Source of the DNA: an uncultured Oscillospiraceae bacterium
GTDB lineage: Bacteria > Bacillota > Clostridia > Oscillospirales > Oscillospiraceae
Direction: 5' to 3'
Assembly: GCA_900752285.1 (NCBI GenBank)
Contig: CAADUW010000269.1
Location: forward strand, 1-13,035
Length of the DNA stretch: 13,035 bases
A model generated the notes under the pieces. It searched no databases. It worked only from the letters and a program-made list of their open reading frames with translations, and was not told where the DNA came from. Shown piece by piece: positions 7,407 through 12,873 of this stretch (positions are counted from its first letter, which is position 1; every line of letters begins with the position of its first letter). The position numbers and the translations under genes are program-made.

Positions 7407-8194
7407 AGATGAAACGCTTTCGGGTGATGGCGGCGGCGCTGTGTGCCGCCGTTCTTTTATGCGGATTTAGCGTCCCGGCCTATGCCTACGCGGACGGCGG
7501 CGAGGGCGCGGACTATGGCGATCCCACCATGACCGAGGAAACCCAGGCCCCGGAGTCGGAGCCCACCATCGAACCGGGCGAGGGCTTTTCGGAGGAGGGC
7601 AACCTTGTTACCCGCGATCTGCTCTATGACGAACACACCAACAAGCAGTTTATCACGGTGCAGACGGCGGGCGGGAACACCTTTTACATCGTCATTGACT
7701 ACGACAAGCCCGTGGACGAGGAGGGCGAGCAGTATGAAACCTACTTCTTCAGCGTGGTAGACGAGGCCGATTTGCTGGCCGCAGCCGAGGCCGCCGGGGT
7801 GGAGCAGGCGGTCTGCTCCTGCTCCGAAAAATGCGCGGCGGGTGCCGTGAATACGGAGTGCGCCGTCTGCTCGGTCAATATGAATAAGTGCGCGGGCGTT
7901 GAGCCGGAGCCGGAACCCACGGAAACCGAGGAACCCACCCCGGAGGAGGCCGAGCCAGAAACGGGCGGCAACATGGGGATGCTCCTGGCGGTGCTGGCCG
8001 TGGCCTTAGTGGGCGGCGGCGCGGCGTTCTATTTCAAGGTACTGCGCCCGAAGCAGCAGAAAGCCGCCGAGCCCCAGGAGGACTATGGCGACGAGCTCCC
8101 GGACTATGACGGGCCGGACGGCTACGGGGACGAGGACGATGACGGCCCGCCCTGGGATGAGGAGGACGAGGACGGAGAGGAGGCTGACAAATGA
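7403..8194 (+). CDS. DUF4366 / CD1107 family surface protein of the conjugation module
   Basis: This 263-residue secreted, membrane-anchored protein has a signal peptide (MKRFRVMAAALCAAVLLCGF, then VPAYA as a likely cleavage site). An acidic extracellular domain containing LYDEHTNKQFITVQTAGGNTFYIVIDYDK follows, the core signature of the DUF4366 family. A six-cysteine cluster lies at about 138-162 (CxC-x3-C-x8-C-x2-C-x6-C). A Pro/Glu-rich stalk precedes a membrane segment near 191-213 (MGMLLAVLAVALVGGGAAFYF) and a very acidic cytoplasmic tail rich in Asp, Glu and Gly. TTG 7403 lies 4 nt and ATG 7409 10 nt after AGGAGG (7393-7398), so either may be used. Context places it with the channel and wall hydrolase genes. 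A surface contact or assembly role is inferred. Confidence 0.85.
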   Translation: MKMKRFRVMAAALCAAVLLCGFSVPAYAYADGGEGADYGDPTMTEETQAPESEPTIEPGEGFSEEGNLVTRDLLYDEHTNKQFITVQTAGGNTFYIVIDYDKPVDEEGEQYETYFFSVVDEADLLAAAEAAGVEQAVCSCSEKCAAGAVNTECAVCSVNMNKCAGVEPEPEPTETEEPTPEEAEPETGGNMGMLLAVLAVALVGGGAAFYFKVLRPKQQKAAEPQEDYGDELPDYDGPDGYGDEDDDGPPWDEEDEDGEEADK

Positions 8195-8367
8195 GGTTTA
8201 CCGACAGCCCCTTTGAAAAAATGATGAAGCAGAAGCCCCGTCCCCAGGCTCCTGCCCCGGCGAAACCGCCCAGGGGCTTCCGGTGCTCCGGGTGTCCCTA
8301 CTGGCGGGGCATCGGCTGTGTGTCCTGCTACCGGGAGCTCATGCGGGCCCCGGCTGGCGGGAGGTGA
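8191..8367 (+). CDS. Small zinc-binding-like Cys-rich protein
   Basis: This 58-residue protein overlaps the previous gene by 4 bp (ATGA at 8191-8194), strong evidence of coupled translation. It begins MRFTDSPFEKMMKQK, has a Pro/Ala linker, and ends with a compact Cys motif: Cys32, Cys35, Cys43 and Cys46 (CX2C-X7-CX2C, in RCSGCPYWRGIGCVSCYREL). The spacing suggests a zinc knuckle or ribbon. It is followed immediately by another Cys-rich gene, whose Shine-Dalgarno sequence overlaps its stop region. No family name is certain, and no enzymatic motif is present. DNA, RNA or protein binding is possible. Confidence 0.72.
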   Translation: MRFTDSPFEKMMKQKPRPQAPAPAKPPRGFRCSGCPYWRGIGCVSCYRELMRAPAGGR

Positions 8368-8371
8368 CGGC

Positions 8372-8725
8372 TTGGCCCGTGAACTGACACGCGAGGAAAA
8401 ACGGGCGATCCGCGCCCTGGTAACAAAATGGTGCGCTAACTATGACCGGGAATATGGGTGCCTGCCCCTGGACTGTGAGTGCTATATGCTGGGGAAATGC
8501 TGGACGGGCGCTTACTGCCGCTACTTTCGGGAGGCTGTCCTGCCCCTTGATCCGGCCCTGGAGGTGTCCCTGCTGAGTGAGGGCCCCAGGCCGGATTTCA
8601 AGATTTGCCCGGTCTGTGGCGGGGCCGTCCCTGCGGATGGGCGCATGGCCTACTGCTCCGAGTCCTGTGCCCGGATTGCCCTGCGGCGGCAAAAGCGGGA
8701 CTATATGCGGAAAAAGCGGAGGTGA
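8372..8725 (+). CDS. Cysteine-rich VLP domain protein
   Basis: The 117-residue protein matches the Cys_rich_VLP family. KWCANYDREYGCLPLD with Cys21, 30, 35, 37, 43 and 49 is followed by AVLPLDP (VLP at 56-58). A second metal-site-like motif is at Cys79, 82, 95 and 99 (CX2C-X12-CX3C), ahead of a strongly basic C-terminus (RRQKRDYMRKKRR). The family is known from conjugative elements in Clostridia; its function is unknown to me. The start is taken as TTG 8372, giving MARELTREEKRAIRAL, because GGAGG at 8360-8364 is 7 nt upstream. The GTG at 8318 lies inside the preceding gene and would add 18 residues of unrelated sequence. The basic tail and Cys clusters suggest nucleic-acid contact, which is inference. 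Confidence 0.8.
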   Translation: MARELTREEKRAIRALVTKWCANYDREYGCLPLDCECYMLGKCWTGAYCRYFREAVLPLDPALEVSLLSEGPRPDFKICPVCGGAVPADGRMAYCSESCARIALRRQKRDYMRKKRR

Positions 8726-8726
8726 T

Positions 8727-8951
8727 GTGTGGAAAATTAGGCTCTGGAAAACCCGCTTGTATCAAGGCTTTCCGGGGCCCTTTTGGGGGTGGGCCGTATC
8801 TTTCTATGGCCTGCCCTTATTTTGCTCAAATGCTTTCCACATCTCCCCCCGCCGCTTCTGGACACTTTGTCCAGAGGTGGCGGGGCATCTAAGGAGGTGT
8901 TATTCTGGAAGAAAATCAAGGCTATGTGATCCGCCGCACGATCCTGTTTGA
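8727..8951 (+). CDS. Doubtful small ORF in the VLP-accessory gene gap
   Basis: The gap from 8726 to about 8901 has two competing short readings. GTG 8727 opens a 74-residue frame beginning MWKIRLWKTRLYQGF, with an aromatic-rich hydrophobic stretch, which runs through dyad copy 5 (FWTLCPEV) and past the next gene's start. ATG 8725 opens a 55-residue frame starting MCGKLGSGKPACIKAF that ends TAA at 8890-8892. GGAGG at 8718-8722 is only 4 or 2 nt upstream of these starts. Neither product is recognised. The gap may be non-coding apart from the repeat. Confidence 0.25.
   Translation: MWKIRLWKTRLYQGFPGPFWGWAVSFYGLPLFCSNAFHISPRRFWTLCPEVAGHLRRCYSGRKSRLCDPPHDPV
8847..8885. repeat. Dyad repeat copy 5, extended to 18-bp arms
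   Basis: The 23-bp core is at 8855-8877 (CTTCTGGACA, CTT, TGTCCAGAGG). Its centre is CTT, the reverse complement of the usual AAG, so this copy is inverted relative to copies 1-4. CCCCGCC at 8847-8853 and GGCGGGG at 8879-8885 continue the stem around a single G/T position. It is between genes, just before the AAGGAGG of the accessory gene. Confidence 0.92.
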
Positions 8952-9687
8952 CAATCAGTGCGGTTTTGCCCTTGGGGAAAATAGCAGGGCCCCTAATCCC
9001 TATGTGACGTGGCGGTTTAATGAGCAGGACGGCCAGCGGAATTACTTTTGGGGCCACTACATGAATGAGCCGGATATGGCGGAACGGGACTTACTCAATC
9101 GGGCCGAGGACTACCAGCGGCGCTACCATGTGCAGGAAGTGGAGCAGGCCCCGGACAAGGAAACCTATCTGTACTACTCCACCCAGCGGCCTATCGACAT
9201 CGGCACCTACCCGAACAGCTATTTTAACCGCCCTGTCCACATGGATTTATACTTTACCCGCCAGCAAGTGACGGGTGAGGCGTTCCAGGCGTGGGGAGCC
9301 ATCACCTATGCCCATCCCTTGACGGAACGGGAAATGCAGGATTATGAGCTCCGGCCCTCCCGCAATAACCTGGATATTCGGCGGCAGATGGATGCCCAGG
9401 CCCAGGTGGTAGGAAAATGGGAGGACGCTCACCGTGTCCCGGATCAAAAGCGGCTGACGTGGTTTTACCCTGACTTCGGCAGCTATGTGGTGAAAGAATA
9501 CATCACCCCGGAGCAACTGGCCAGCTTTGCCCGTGGCGTGGAACGCCAGGAGGCGGCGCGGGCTCATAAGGAGGCCAAACGCCAGCCCCCGATTGCGGAA
9601 CAACTGAAAGCGGCGCAAAAGGAGGCCCAGGAACACCGGGCCCCGGACGGCCCTAAAAAGAAAGCCCCTGACCGGGGCGACAGATAG
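8902..9687 (+). CDS. ICE accessory protein of unknown function, probable ATT/CTG start
   Basis: The protein has about 261 residues. After LEENQGYVIRRTILFDN it has a mixed alpha/beta-looking body with PYVTWRF, NYFWGHYM, YYSTQRPIDIGTYPNSYF, FQAWGAITYAHPLTEREMQDYELRPS and LTWFYPDFGSYVVKEYITPEQLASF. It ends in a highly charged Lys/Ala/Glu tail from about residue 215. Such proteins occur near mobilisation genes in CTn-type elements, and pieces resemble the small domains attached to large polyvalent proteins, but I cannot name the family with certainty. The only normal start is GTG 8926, with no Shine-Dalgarno sequence. In frame upstream, ATT 8902 is 4 nt and CTG 8905 is 7 nt after AGGAGG (8892-8897), so the real start is probably one of these. 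No membrane segments or catalytic motif are evident. Confidence 0.75.
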   Translation: MLEENQGYVIRRTILFDNQCGFALGENSRAPNPYVTWRFNEQDGQRNYFWGHYMNEPDMAERDLLNRAEDYQRRYHVQEVEQAPDKETYLYYSTQRPIDIGTYPNSYFNRPVHMDLYFTRQQVTGEAFQAWGAITYAHPLTEREMQDYELRPSRNNLDIRRQMDAQAQVVGKWEDAHRVPDQKRLTWFYPDFGSYVVKEYITPEQLASFARGVERQEAARAHKEAKRQPPIAEQLKAAQKEAQEHRAPDGPKKKAPDRGDR

Positions 9688-9698
9688 GAGGACTGTTT

Positions 9699-9863
9699 AT
9701 GGAAAAGAAGCGTGAAGAGGATTTTGCCAACCAGGAGGCCCTGCGGCTCTCCGGGGTATTCAATACGCCGATCCCCGCCCAGCCCCCGGAACGGGAAAAG
9801 GCGCTGGACAAGGTAAAGGAGCCGCCCCGCGTCTGCCGGAGCCTGGAACGGGAGGAGCGGTGA
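9699..9863 (+). CDS. 54-residue charged protein upstream of mobC
   Basis: ATG 9699 follows TAGGAGG at good spacing and opens a 54-residue frame, MEKKREEDFANQEALRLSGVF then a Pro-rich middle (NTPIPAQPPEREKALDKV) and REER at the end. Its stop overlaps the mobC start by 4 bp (GTGA, 9860-9863), which indicates coupled translation with mobC. It has no membrane segment or known motif and a single Cys. It is a likely small accessory of the relaxosome region by position only. Confidence 0.65.
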   Translation: MEKKREEDFANQEALRLSGVFNTPIPAQPPEREKALDKVKEPPRVCRSLEREER

Positions 9864-10207
9864 CAAAGAAACGCCGCCGCCCCATCCATCTCCATGTGAT
9901 GGTGTCCGAGGAGGAGCAGGCGCTGATCCGGGAGCGTATGGCCGAGGCGGGCATCCGAAACATGGGGGCCTATATGCGGAAAATGGCCCTCAATGGGTAT
10001 GTGCTCCATGTTGACCTGTCACCTGTCCAGGAGCTGGTGTCGCTCCAGCGGCGGTGCTCCAACAATCTAAACCAGGTGGCGATCCAGGCGAATACCTACG
10101 GCGGCATTTACCCGGAGGAGATCAAAGCTCTGCAACGGGACTATGAAAAGCTGTGGCGGCCCCTTTCCGATCTGCTGGAAAAGCTCTCCGCCATCGTGCG
10201 GCTCTGA
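9860..10207 (+). CDS. mobC: MobC-type plasmid mobilisation relaxosome protein
   Basis: This 115-residue relaxosome accessory protein should bind near oriT and help the relaxase reach the nick site. The basic start TKKRRRPIHLHVMVSEEEQALIRERM and AGIRNMGAYMRKMAL form a ribbon-helix-helix-like DNA-binding half. The second half contains the MobC signature, with LVSLQRRCSNNLNQVAIQAN and YGGIYPEEIKALQRDYEKL. The GTG start overlaps the previous stop, and a GGAGG lies upstream (9851-9855). The relaxase lies about 0.5 kb downstream beyond a small membrane protein gene and a terminator, so MobC and relaxase need not share one transcript. Confidence 0.88.
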   Translation: MTKKRRRPIHLHVMVSEEEQALIRERMAEAGIRNMGAYMRKMALNGYVLHVDLSPVQELVSLQRRCSNNLNQVAIQANTYGGIYPEEIKALQRDYEKLWRPLSDLLEKLSAIVRL

Positions 10208-10210
10208 CCT

Positions 10211-10239
10211 GCCGGGGAGCGGTTTTGCCGTTCCCCGGC
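10211..10239. repeat. Hairpin just after mobC
   Basis: GCCGGGGAGCGG (10211-10222) and CCGTTCCCCGGC (10228-10239) pair over 12 positions with one G-U pair around the loop TTTTG. There is no T-run, so it is not a standard terminator. Its right arm overlaps the left arm of the next, larger hairpin, so the two structures exclude each other in RNA. Confidence 0.75.
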
Positions 10240-10285
10240 TATCTCGACTTCTGGACATTTTGTCCAGAGGTGGGGATAGCCGGGG
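10233..10285. repeat. Dyad repeat copy 6, extended to about 25-bp arms
   Basis: The core is at 10248-10270 (CTTCTGGACA, TTT, TGTCCAGAGG). Outside it, CCCCGGCTATC (10233-10243) and GATAGCCGGGG (10275-10285) are perfect reverse complements. The inner 4 positions on each side pair except one. The whole forms a long 53-nt hairpin. It ends 5 bp before a -35 element, so it may also be a DNA target next to that promoter. Confidence 0.93.
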
Positions 10286-10290
10286 CATCC

Positions 10291-10319
10291 TTGTTGGCCC
10301 CCTCCTGCGGAGTTATAAT
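10291..10319 (+). promoter_or_regulatory. Sigma-A-type promoter for the CD1845-like gene
   Basis: TTGTTG at 10291-10296, a 17-bp spacer and a perfect TATAAT at 10314-10319 lie 46 bp before the start codon at 10366. The -35 is weak (TTG conserved only), and the -10 is ideal. The intervening leader is AT-rich and carries AGGAGG at 10352-10357. Confidence 0.7.
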
Positions 10320-10365
10320 ATACATATAGAGGCGAACAACGAACTTTTTGTAGGAGGTATGAACG

Positions 10366-10656
10366 ATGCGGACAATCTTAAAAATCATCGCGGCTCCCTT
10401 TGTCCTGGCCCTGATCCTCATTGTGGCGGTGCTTACGTTCCTGTCCTGCGTGGCGGGGGCGGTGTGCATTGTGGCTTGTGTGGGCCTGTCCCTGCTGGCG
10501 ATCCTCTGCCTGCTGGCCGGGCAGACAGTAGGCTGCATCGCCATGTTTGTGCTGGCGTTCCTGGTTTCCCCCTTTGGGCTCCCGGCCCTGGGCGGCTGGC
10601 TGGTGGAGCGTCTGCATGGTGTGAAGTATGCGGCGATGGACTTTATGGCGAGCTGA
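10366..10656 (+). CDS. CD1845 family small membrane protein
   Basis: The 96-residue protein is almost wholly hydrophobic. Segments lie at about 5-36 (IIAAPFVLALILIVAVLTFL and onward), 35-55 and 58-78, then a short tail, LVERLHGVKYAAMDFMAS. It resembles the CD1845 family of small membrane proteins found beside relaxase genes in CTn-type elements. Length agrees. ATG 10366 is 8 nt after AGGAGG. It has its own promoter upstream, a long hairpin before that, and an intrinsic terminator downstream, so it looks like a separately expressed single-gene unit inside the mobilisation region. Its job is unknown; a membrane-linked role in mobilisation or entry exclusion would be speculation. Confidence 0.8.
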   Translation: MRTILKIIAAPFVLALILIVAVLTFLSCVAGAVCIVACVGLSLLAILCLLAGQTVGCIAMFVLAFLVSPFGLPALGGWLVERLHGVKYAAMDFMAS

Positions 10657-10658
10657 TA

Positions 10659-10681
10659 CTTACGGACAAAGTGTCCAGAGG
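10659..10681. repeat. Dyad repeat copy 7, degenerate left arm
   Basis: The arms are CTTACGGACA and TGTCCAGAGG around AAG. The left arm differs at two positions from the common form. It begins 3 bp after the stop codon of the small membrane protein gene and is followed directly by an intrinsic terminator. Confidence 0.85.
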
Positions 10682-10684
10682 TGC

Positions 10685-10720
10685 CGGGCGGCGGGTGACA
10701 TAGACCGCCGCCCGCTTTTT
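10685..10720 (+). terminator. Rho-independent terminator after the CD1845-like gene
   Basis: CGGGCGGCGG (10685-10694) and CCGCCGCCCG (10705-10714) form a perfect 10-bp GC stem with a 10-nt loop. CTTTTT follows at 10715-10720. It ends the unit starting at the 10291 promoter and separates it from the relaxase gene. Relaxase transcription then needs readthrough or a start close to its ribosome-binding site. Confidence 0.85.
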
Positions 10721-10743
10721 CTGCTGGGAAAGGAGGTGCGGCT

Positions 10744-12150
10744 ATCGCTACAACTTACATCCGGCCCTACAAGGTAGCGGCGGGAAAAACGGCTGTCCAG
10801 ACAATGGAGGATCGGTTTGCCTACGGGCTCAATCCGAAAAAGATAGGAGCTGTGTCTGCCTACCTCTGCGATCCGGCATCGGCCCCCGCTGAGTTTCTCC
10901 TGACAAAGAGCCAGTACCAGGCGGAAACGGGCCGGGCCGTAGAGCGCGGGGCCCTGTTCTTTCAGATCCGGCAGGCGTTTCCTCCCGGTGAGGTCACGCC
11001 GGAGGAGGCCAACAAAATCGGCTATGAAACGGCCATGCGCTGGACAAAGGGCAAGTACCAGTTTTTCGTTTGTACCCACATCGACAAGGGCCACATTCAT
11101 AATCACATTTATTACAACTCCACGGCCCAGGACTGCTCCCGGAAGTTTCATAACTTCATCGGCTCCAGCTTTGCGGTGCGGCGGCTCTCTGACCGGGTGT
11201 GCATTGAGCATGAGCTGTCTGTTATCCAAAATCCGAAACAGCACAGCAAGGGCCGCTTTCTCCATTATGGCCAGTGGATTGGAGAAAAGCCGCCCACCGC
11301 ACAACAGAGGGTGCGGCTGGCCATCGTGGAGGCCCTGGGGCAACGGCCCGCTGACTTCCCGGCGTTCCTGCGGCTTATGGAGGAGTCCGGCTTTCAAGTG
11401 AAGCATGGGCGGGGCGGCGCGATCTCGTTCCTGGCCCCTGGGCAGGATAAGTACACCCGCCTGCGGGCATCAACCCTGGGCCCCGGTTTCGATCCGGATG
11501 ACATCCGGGCGGTAATTGCCGGGGAGCGTCCCATCCCGGAGCTCCCAAAAGACGGCCCGGCTCCGCCCCGGCGGGTCAATCTGATTATCGACATTAGGGA
11601 GCGCATGGCCCAGGGCAAGGGGCCCGGCTATGAGCGGTGGGCCAAAGTTTACAACCTCAAACAGATGGCCGCCGCGCTCCAATATCTCCGGGAACACGAT
11701 CTGATGGATTATGACGCGCTGGCCGCCAGCACCGAGGCGGCGGTGGATCGCGCCCACAAGCTGGCCGGGGAGCTGCGGGACACAGAGGCGGCCCTCTCTA
11801 AAACTTCTGAGCTCATGGGCGCGGTGGTACAGTATGCAAAGACGCGCCCTGTGTTCGACGGCTACAAGGCGGCCCGGTATTCTAAAAAGTACCTGGCCCA
11901 GCACGAGGCAGAGCTGGCTGACTACCGGGCGGCCAAAGCTACTATGAGCGATCTTTTAGGCGGGGCGAAGCTCCCGAAAATGGATGCGCTGAAAAAGGAG
12001 CGCCGGGAGCTCTCCGAAAAGAGAAAGGCCCTTTATGCGGAATACCGCAAGGCCCAGGCGGAAATGCGGCAGGCCGTGGCGGTCAAGGCGAACATTGACC
12101 ATCTGCTCGGCCATACGGATGGGCGTGAAAATAAGGCCCAGGAGCGATAG
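10744..12150 (+). CDS. mobA: MOBP-type relaxase, probable ATC start
   Basis: This relaxase/mobilisation nuclease of about 468 residues should nick oriT and stay covalently attached to the transferred strand. From ATC 10744 it reads MATTYIRPYKVAAGKTA, the normal opening of this family in Tn1549-type elements. The candidate catalytic Tyr27 is in the motif YGLNPKK. The metal-binding motif HIDKGHIHNH is at residues 112-121 with His112, His117, His119 and His121. GSSFAVRRLSDRVCIEHELSVI and the C-terminal helical, coiled-coil region follow. The first ATG, 10804 (residue 21), would delete the conserved N-terminus and lacks a ribosome-binding site, whereas AGGAGG at 10731-10736 is 7 nt before the ATC. 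A terminator lies just upstream. Length and motifs look intact. Confidence 0.92.
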   Translation: MATTYIRPYKVAAGKTAVQTMEDRFAYGLNPKKIGAVSAYLCDPASAPAEFLLTKSQYQAETGRAVERGALFFQIRQAFPPGEVTPEEANKIGYETAMRWTKGKYQFFVCTHIDKGHIHNHIYYNSTAQDCSRKFHNFIGSSFAVRRLSDRVCIEHELSVIQNPKQHSKGRFLHYGQWIGEKPPTAQQRVRLAIVEALGQRPADFPAFLRLMEESGFQVKHGRGGAISFLAPGQDKYTRLRASTLGPGFDPDDIRAVIAGERPIPELPKDGPAPPRRVNLIIDIRERMAQGKGPGYERWAKVYNLKQMAAALQYLREHDLMDYDALAASTEAAVDRAHKLAGELRDTEAALSKTSELMGAVVQYAKTRPVFDGYKAARYSKKYLAQHEAELADYRAAKATMSDLLGGAKLPKMDALKKERRELSEKRKALYAEYRKAQAEMRQAVAVKANIDHLLGHTDGRENKAQER

Positions 12151-12159
12151 CTCCGGGCC
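12135..12159 (+). other. Hairpin across the relaxase stop codon
   Basis: GGCCC (12135-12139), one bulged A, GGAGC (12141-12145), loop GATA, GCTCC (12150-12154) and GGGCC (12155-12159) form a 10-bp stem that contains the TAG stop (12148-12150). There is no T-run. It could affect termination or mRNA stability. Confidence 0.65.
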
Positions 12160-12171
12160 GCAGACAACCAG

Positions 12172-12200
12172 GGACTTCTGGACAAAGTGTCCAGAAGTCC
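12172..12200. repeat. Dyad repeat copy 8, 13-bp perfect arms
   Basis: The core is at 12175-12197 (CTTCTGGACA, AAG, TGTCCAGAAG). GGA before and TCC after make 13-bp perfect arms. It is in the gap after the relaxase gene, and is the longest uninterrupted perfect copy. Confidence 0.93.
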
Positions 12201-12207
12201 GGCGGGT

Positions 12208-12223
12208 TTGGGGAGCTCCCCAA
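12208..12223. repeat. 16-bp perfect palindrome
   Basis: TTGGGGAGCTCCCCAA is self-complementary without a spacer. It sits between dyad copy 8 and the terminator-like hairpin downstream. As a spacerless palindrome it is more likely a protein-binding site or cruciform than an RNA terminator. Confidence 0.7.
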
Positions 12224-12228
12224 CAAGC

Positions 12229-12257
12229 ATTTTCACGGGCCTGCGGCCTGTGAAAAT
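12229..12257. terminator. Possible bidirectional terminator between relaxase and repressor genes
   Basis: ATTTTCACGGGCC (12229-12241) and GGCCTGTGAAAAT (12245-12257) pair over 13 positions with one G-U pair and a TGC loop. The stem has a GC top and an A/T base on both strands, so it could stop transcripts from either side of this convergent gap. The free T-run is short, so efficiency is uncertain. Confidence 0.6.
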
Positions 12258-12316
12258 TTCGGAGTGTGGCCACACCCGAATTGCTTGCCGTTTCGTGCAG
12301 GCCCGGAAATGGGTGC

Positions 12317-12353
12317 AAAAAACGGAGGCGCGTGCTCTTTACGCATCCTCCGT
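12317..12353 (-). terminator. Intrinsic terminator of the XRE repressor gene
   Basis: On the minus strand ACGGAGG pairs with CCTCCGT (plus-strand 12347-12353 and 12322-12328), with an inner GCG/CGC. A run of six T follows, seen as A on the plus strand at 12317-12322. The stem includes the last codons and stop of the repressor gene. Confidence 0.8.
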
Positions 12354-12698
12354 CTCCTTAGCCGCTTTCATCGCTTGGATGGTGGCTTCTACAATTTTTA
12401 ATTCTTTTTCGTCCAGGGAGCCCAGCATGGCGTCAATCCGCTTTCTGCACTCGCTCCCTTTATTTTTGGACGGATAGAAGTATTGATCTACCGATATATC
12501 AAACATTGTTACCATCTGATAAAAGGTGTTGAGGCTGGGGTGCTGGCCGTCATTCTCATTATACATGATAGTGCGTGGAGCCCGGTCAACAATATAAGCC
12601 AGTTGCTCCTGCGTCATCCCGGCGGCTTCCCGTGCCCGCTTGATGGCGAGCCCTATATCGCGAAAATCAAATCGTCGTTCATCTCTCTCAATCTTCAT
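12339..12698 (-). CDS. XRE family HTH transcriptional regulator
   Basis: This 119-residue Cro/CI-like regulator has a helix-turn-helix at about 16-74: IGLAIKRAREAAGMTQEQLA, then YIVDRAPRTIMYNENDGQHP, then LNTFYQMVTMFDISVDQYFY. The C-terminal 45 residues (GSECRKRIDAMLGSLDEKEL and following) are helical and probably dimerise. It is read against all other genes here and converges on the relaxase gene. The ATG follows AGGTGA (plus-strand 12705-12710). A 16-bp AT-rich palindrome overlaps its leader and could be an autoregulatory operator. Similar regulators lie at this place in Tn1549-type elements, so control of conjugation or of the neighbouring response-regulator module is plausible. The target is inferred. 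The GC content is lower than in the transfer genes. Confidence 0.88.
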   Translation of the reverse strand: MKIERDERRFDFRDIGLAIKRAREAAGMTQEQLAYIVDRAPRTIMYNENDGQHPSLNTFYQMVTMFDISVDQYFYPSKNKGSECRKRIDAMLGSLDEKELKIVEATIQAMKAAKETEDA

Positions 12699-12708
12699 AA
12701 TATCACCT

Positions 12709-12724
12709 AATGTAATTTTACATT
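12709..12724. promoter_or_regulatory. Palindrome upstream of the repressor start, possible operator
   Basis: AATGTAA (12709-12715), TT and TTACATT (12718-12724) form a perfect 7-bp dyad 11 bp upstream of the repressor ATG, on its leader. A second, shorter dyad (TCGTT at 12732-12736, AACGA at 12742-12746) lies behind it. Autoregulation by the XRE protein is a reasonable inference. Confidence 0.5.
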
Positions 12725-12790
12725 TCAGGTATCGTTATTTGAACGAGTGTATATTTCATAATACCGACTATTTAATTTCACTTTCCGATA

Positions 12791-12819
12791 TTGAGCTTTG
12801 GACCGATGTAAAGTAGAAT
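12791..12819 (+). promoter_or_regulatory. Candidate promoter of the response regulator gene
   Basis: TTGAGC (12791-12796), a 17-bp spacer and TAGAAT (12814-12819) give 4/6 and 5/6 matches to the sigma-A consensus. The start codon lies 90 bp downstream. Four CCGA sequences (12764, 12785, 12803, 12833) lie around it and could belong to regulator sites. Confidence 0.55.
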
Positions 12820-12873
12820 ATATATTAAAGTTCCGATTTCTTTCCGCAAGTAAAATTGATAAATAATTGAAAG

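Noticed and set aside
10143..10703. 186-codon frame overlapping mobC and the small membrane protein
   Set aside because: It runs through the end of mobC, the promoter region and the membrane protein gene in another frame, with no ribosome-binding site or conserved sequence.
1335..12200. CRISPR array as explanation of the repeated dyads
   Set aside because: Copies are 0.4 to 2.9 kb apart with genes between them, not spaced by 30-40 bp spacers, and some are inverted.
1335..12200. Dyad copies as ordinary rho-independent terminators
   Set aside because: No copy is followed by a T-run, and four lie inside coding sequence. The real terminator after copy 7 is a separate stem at 10685-10720.
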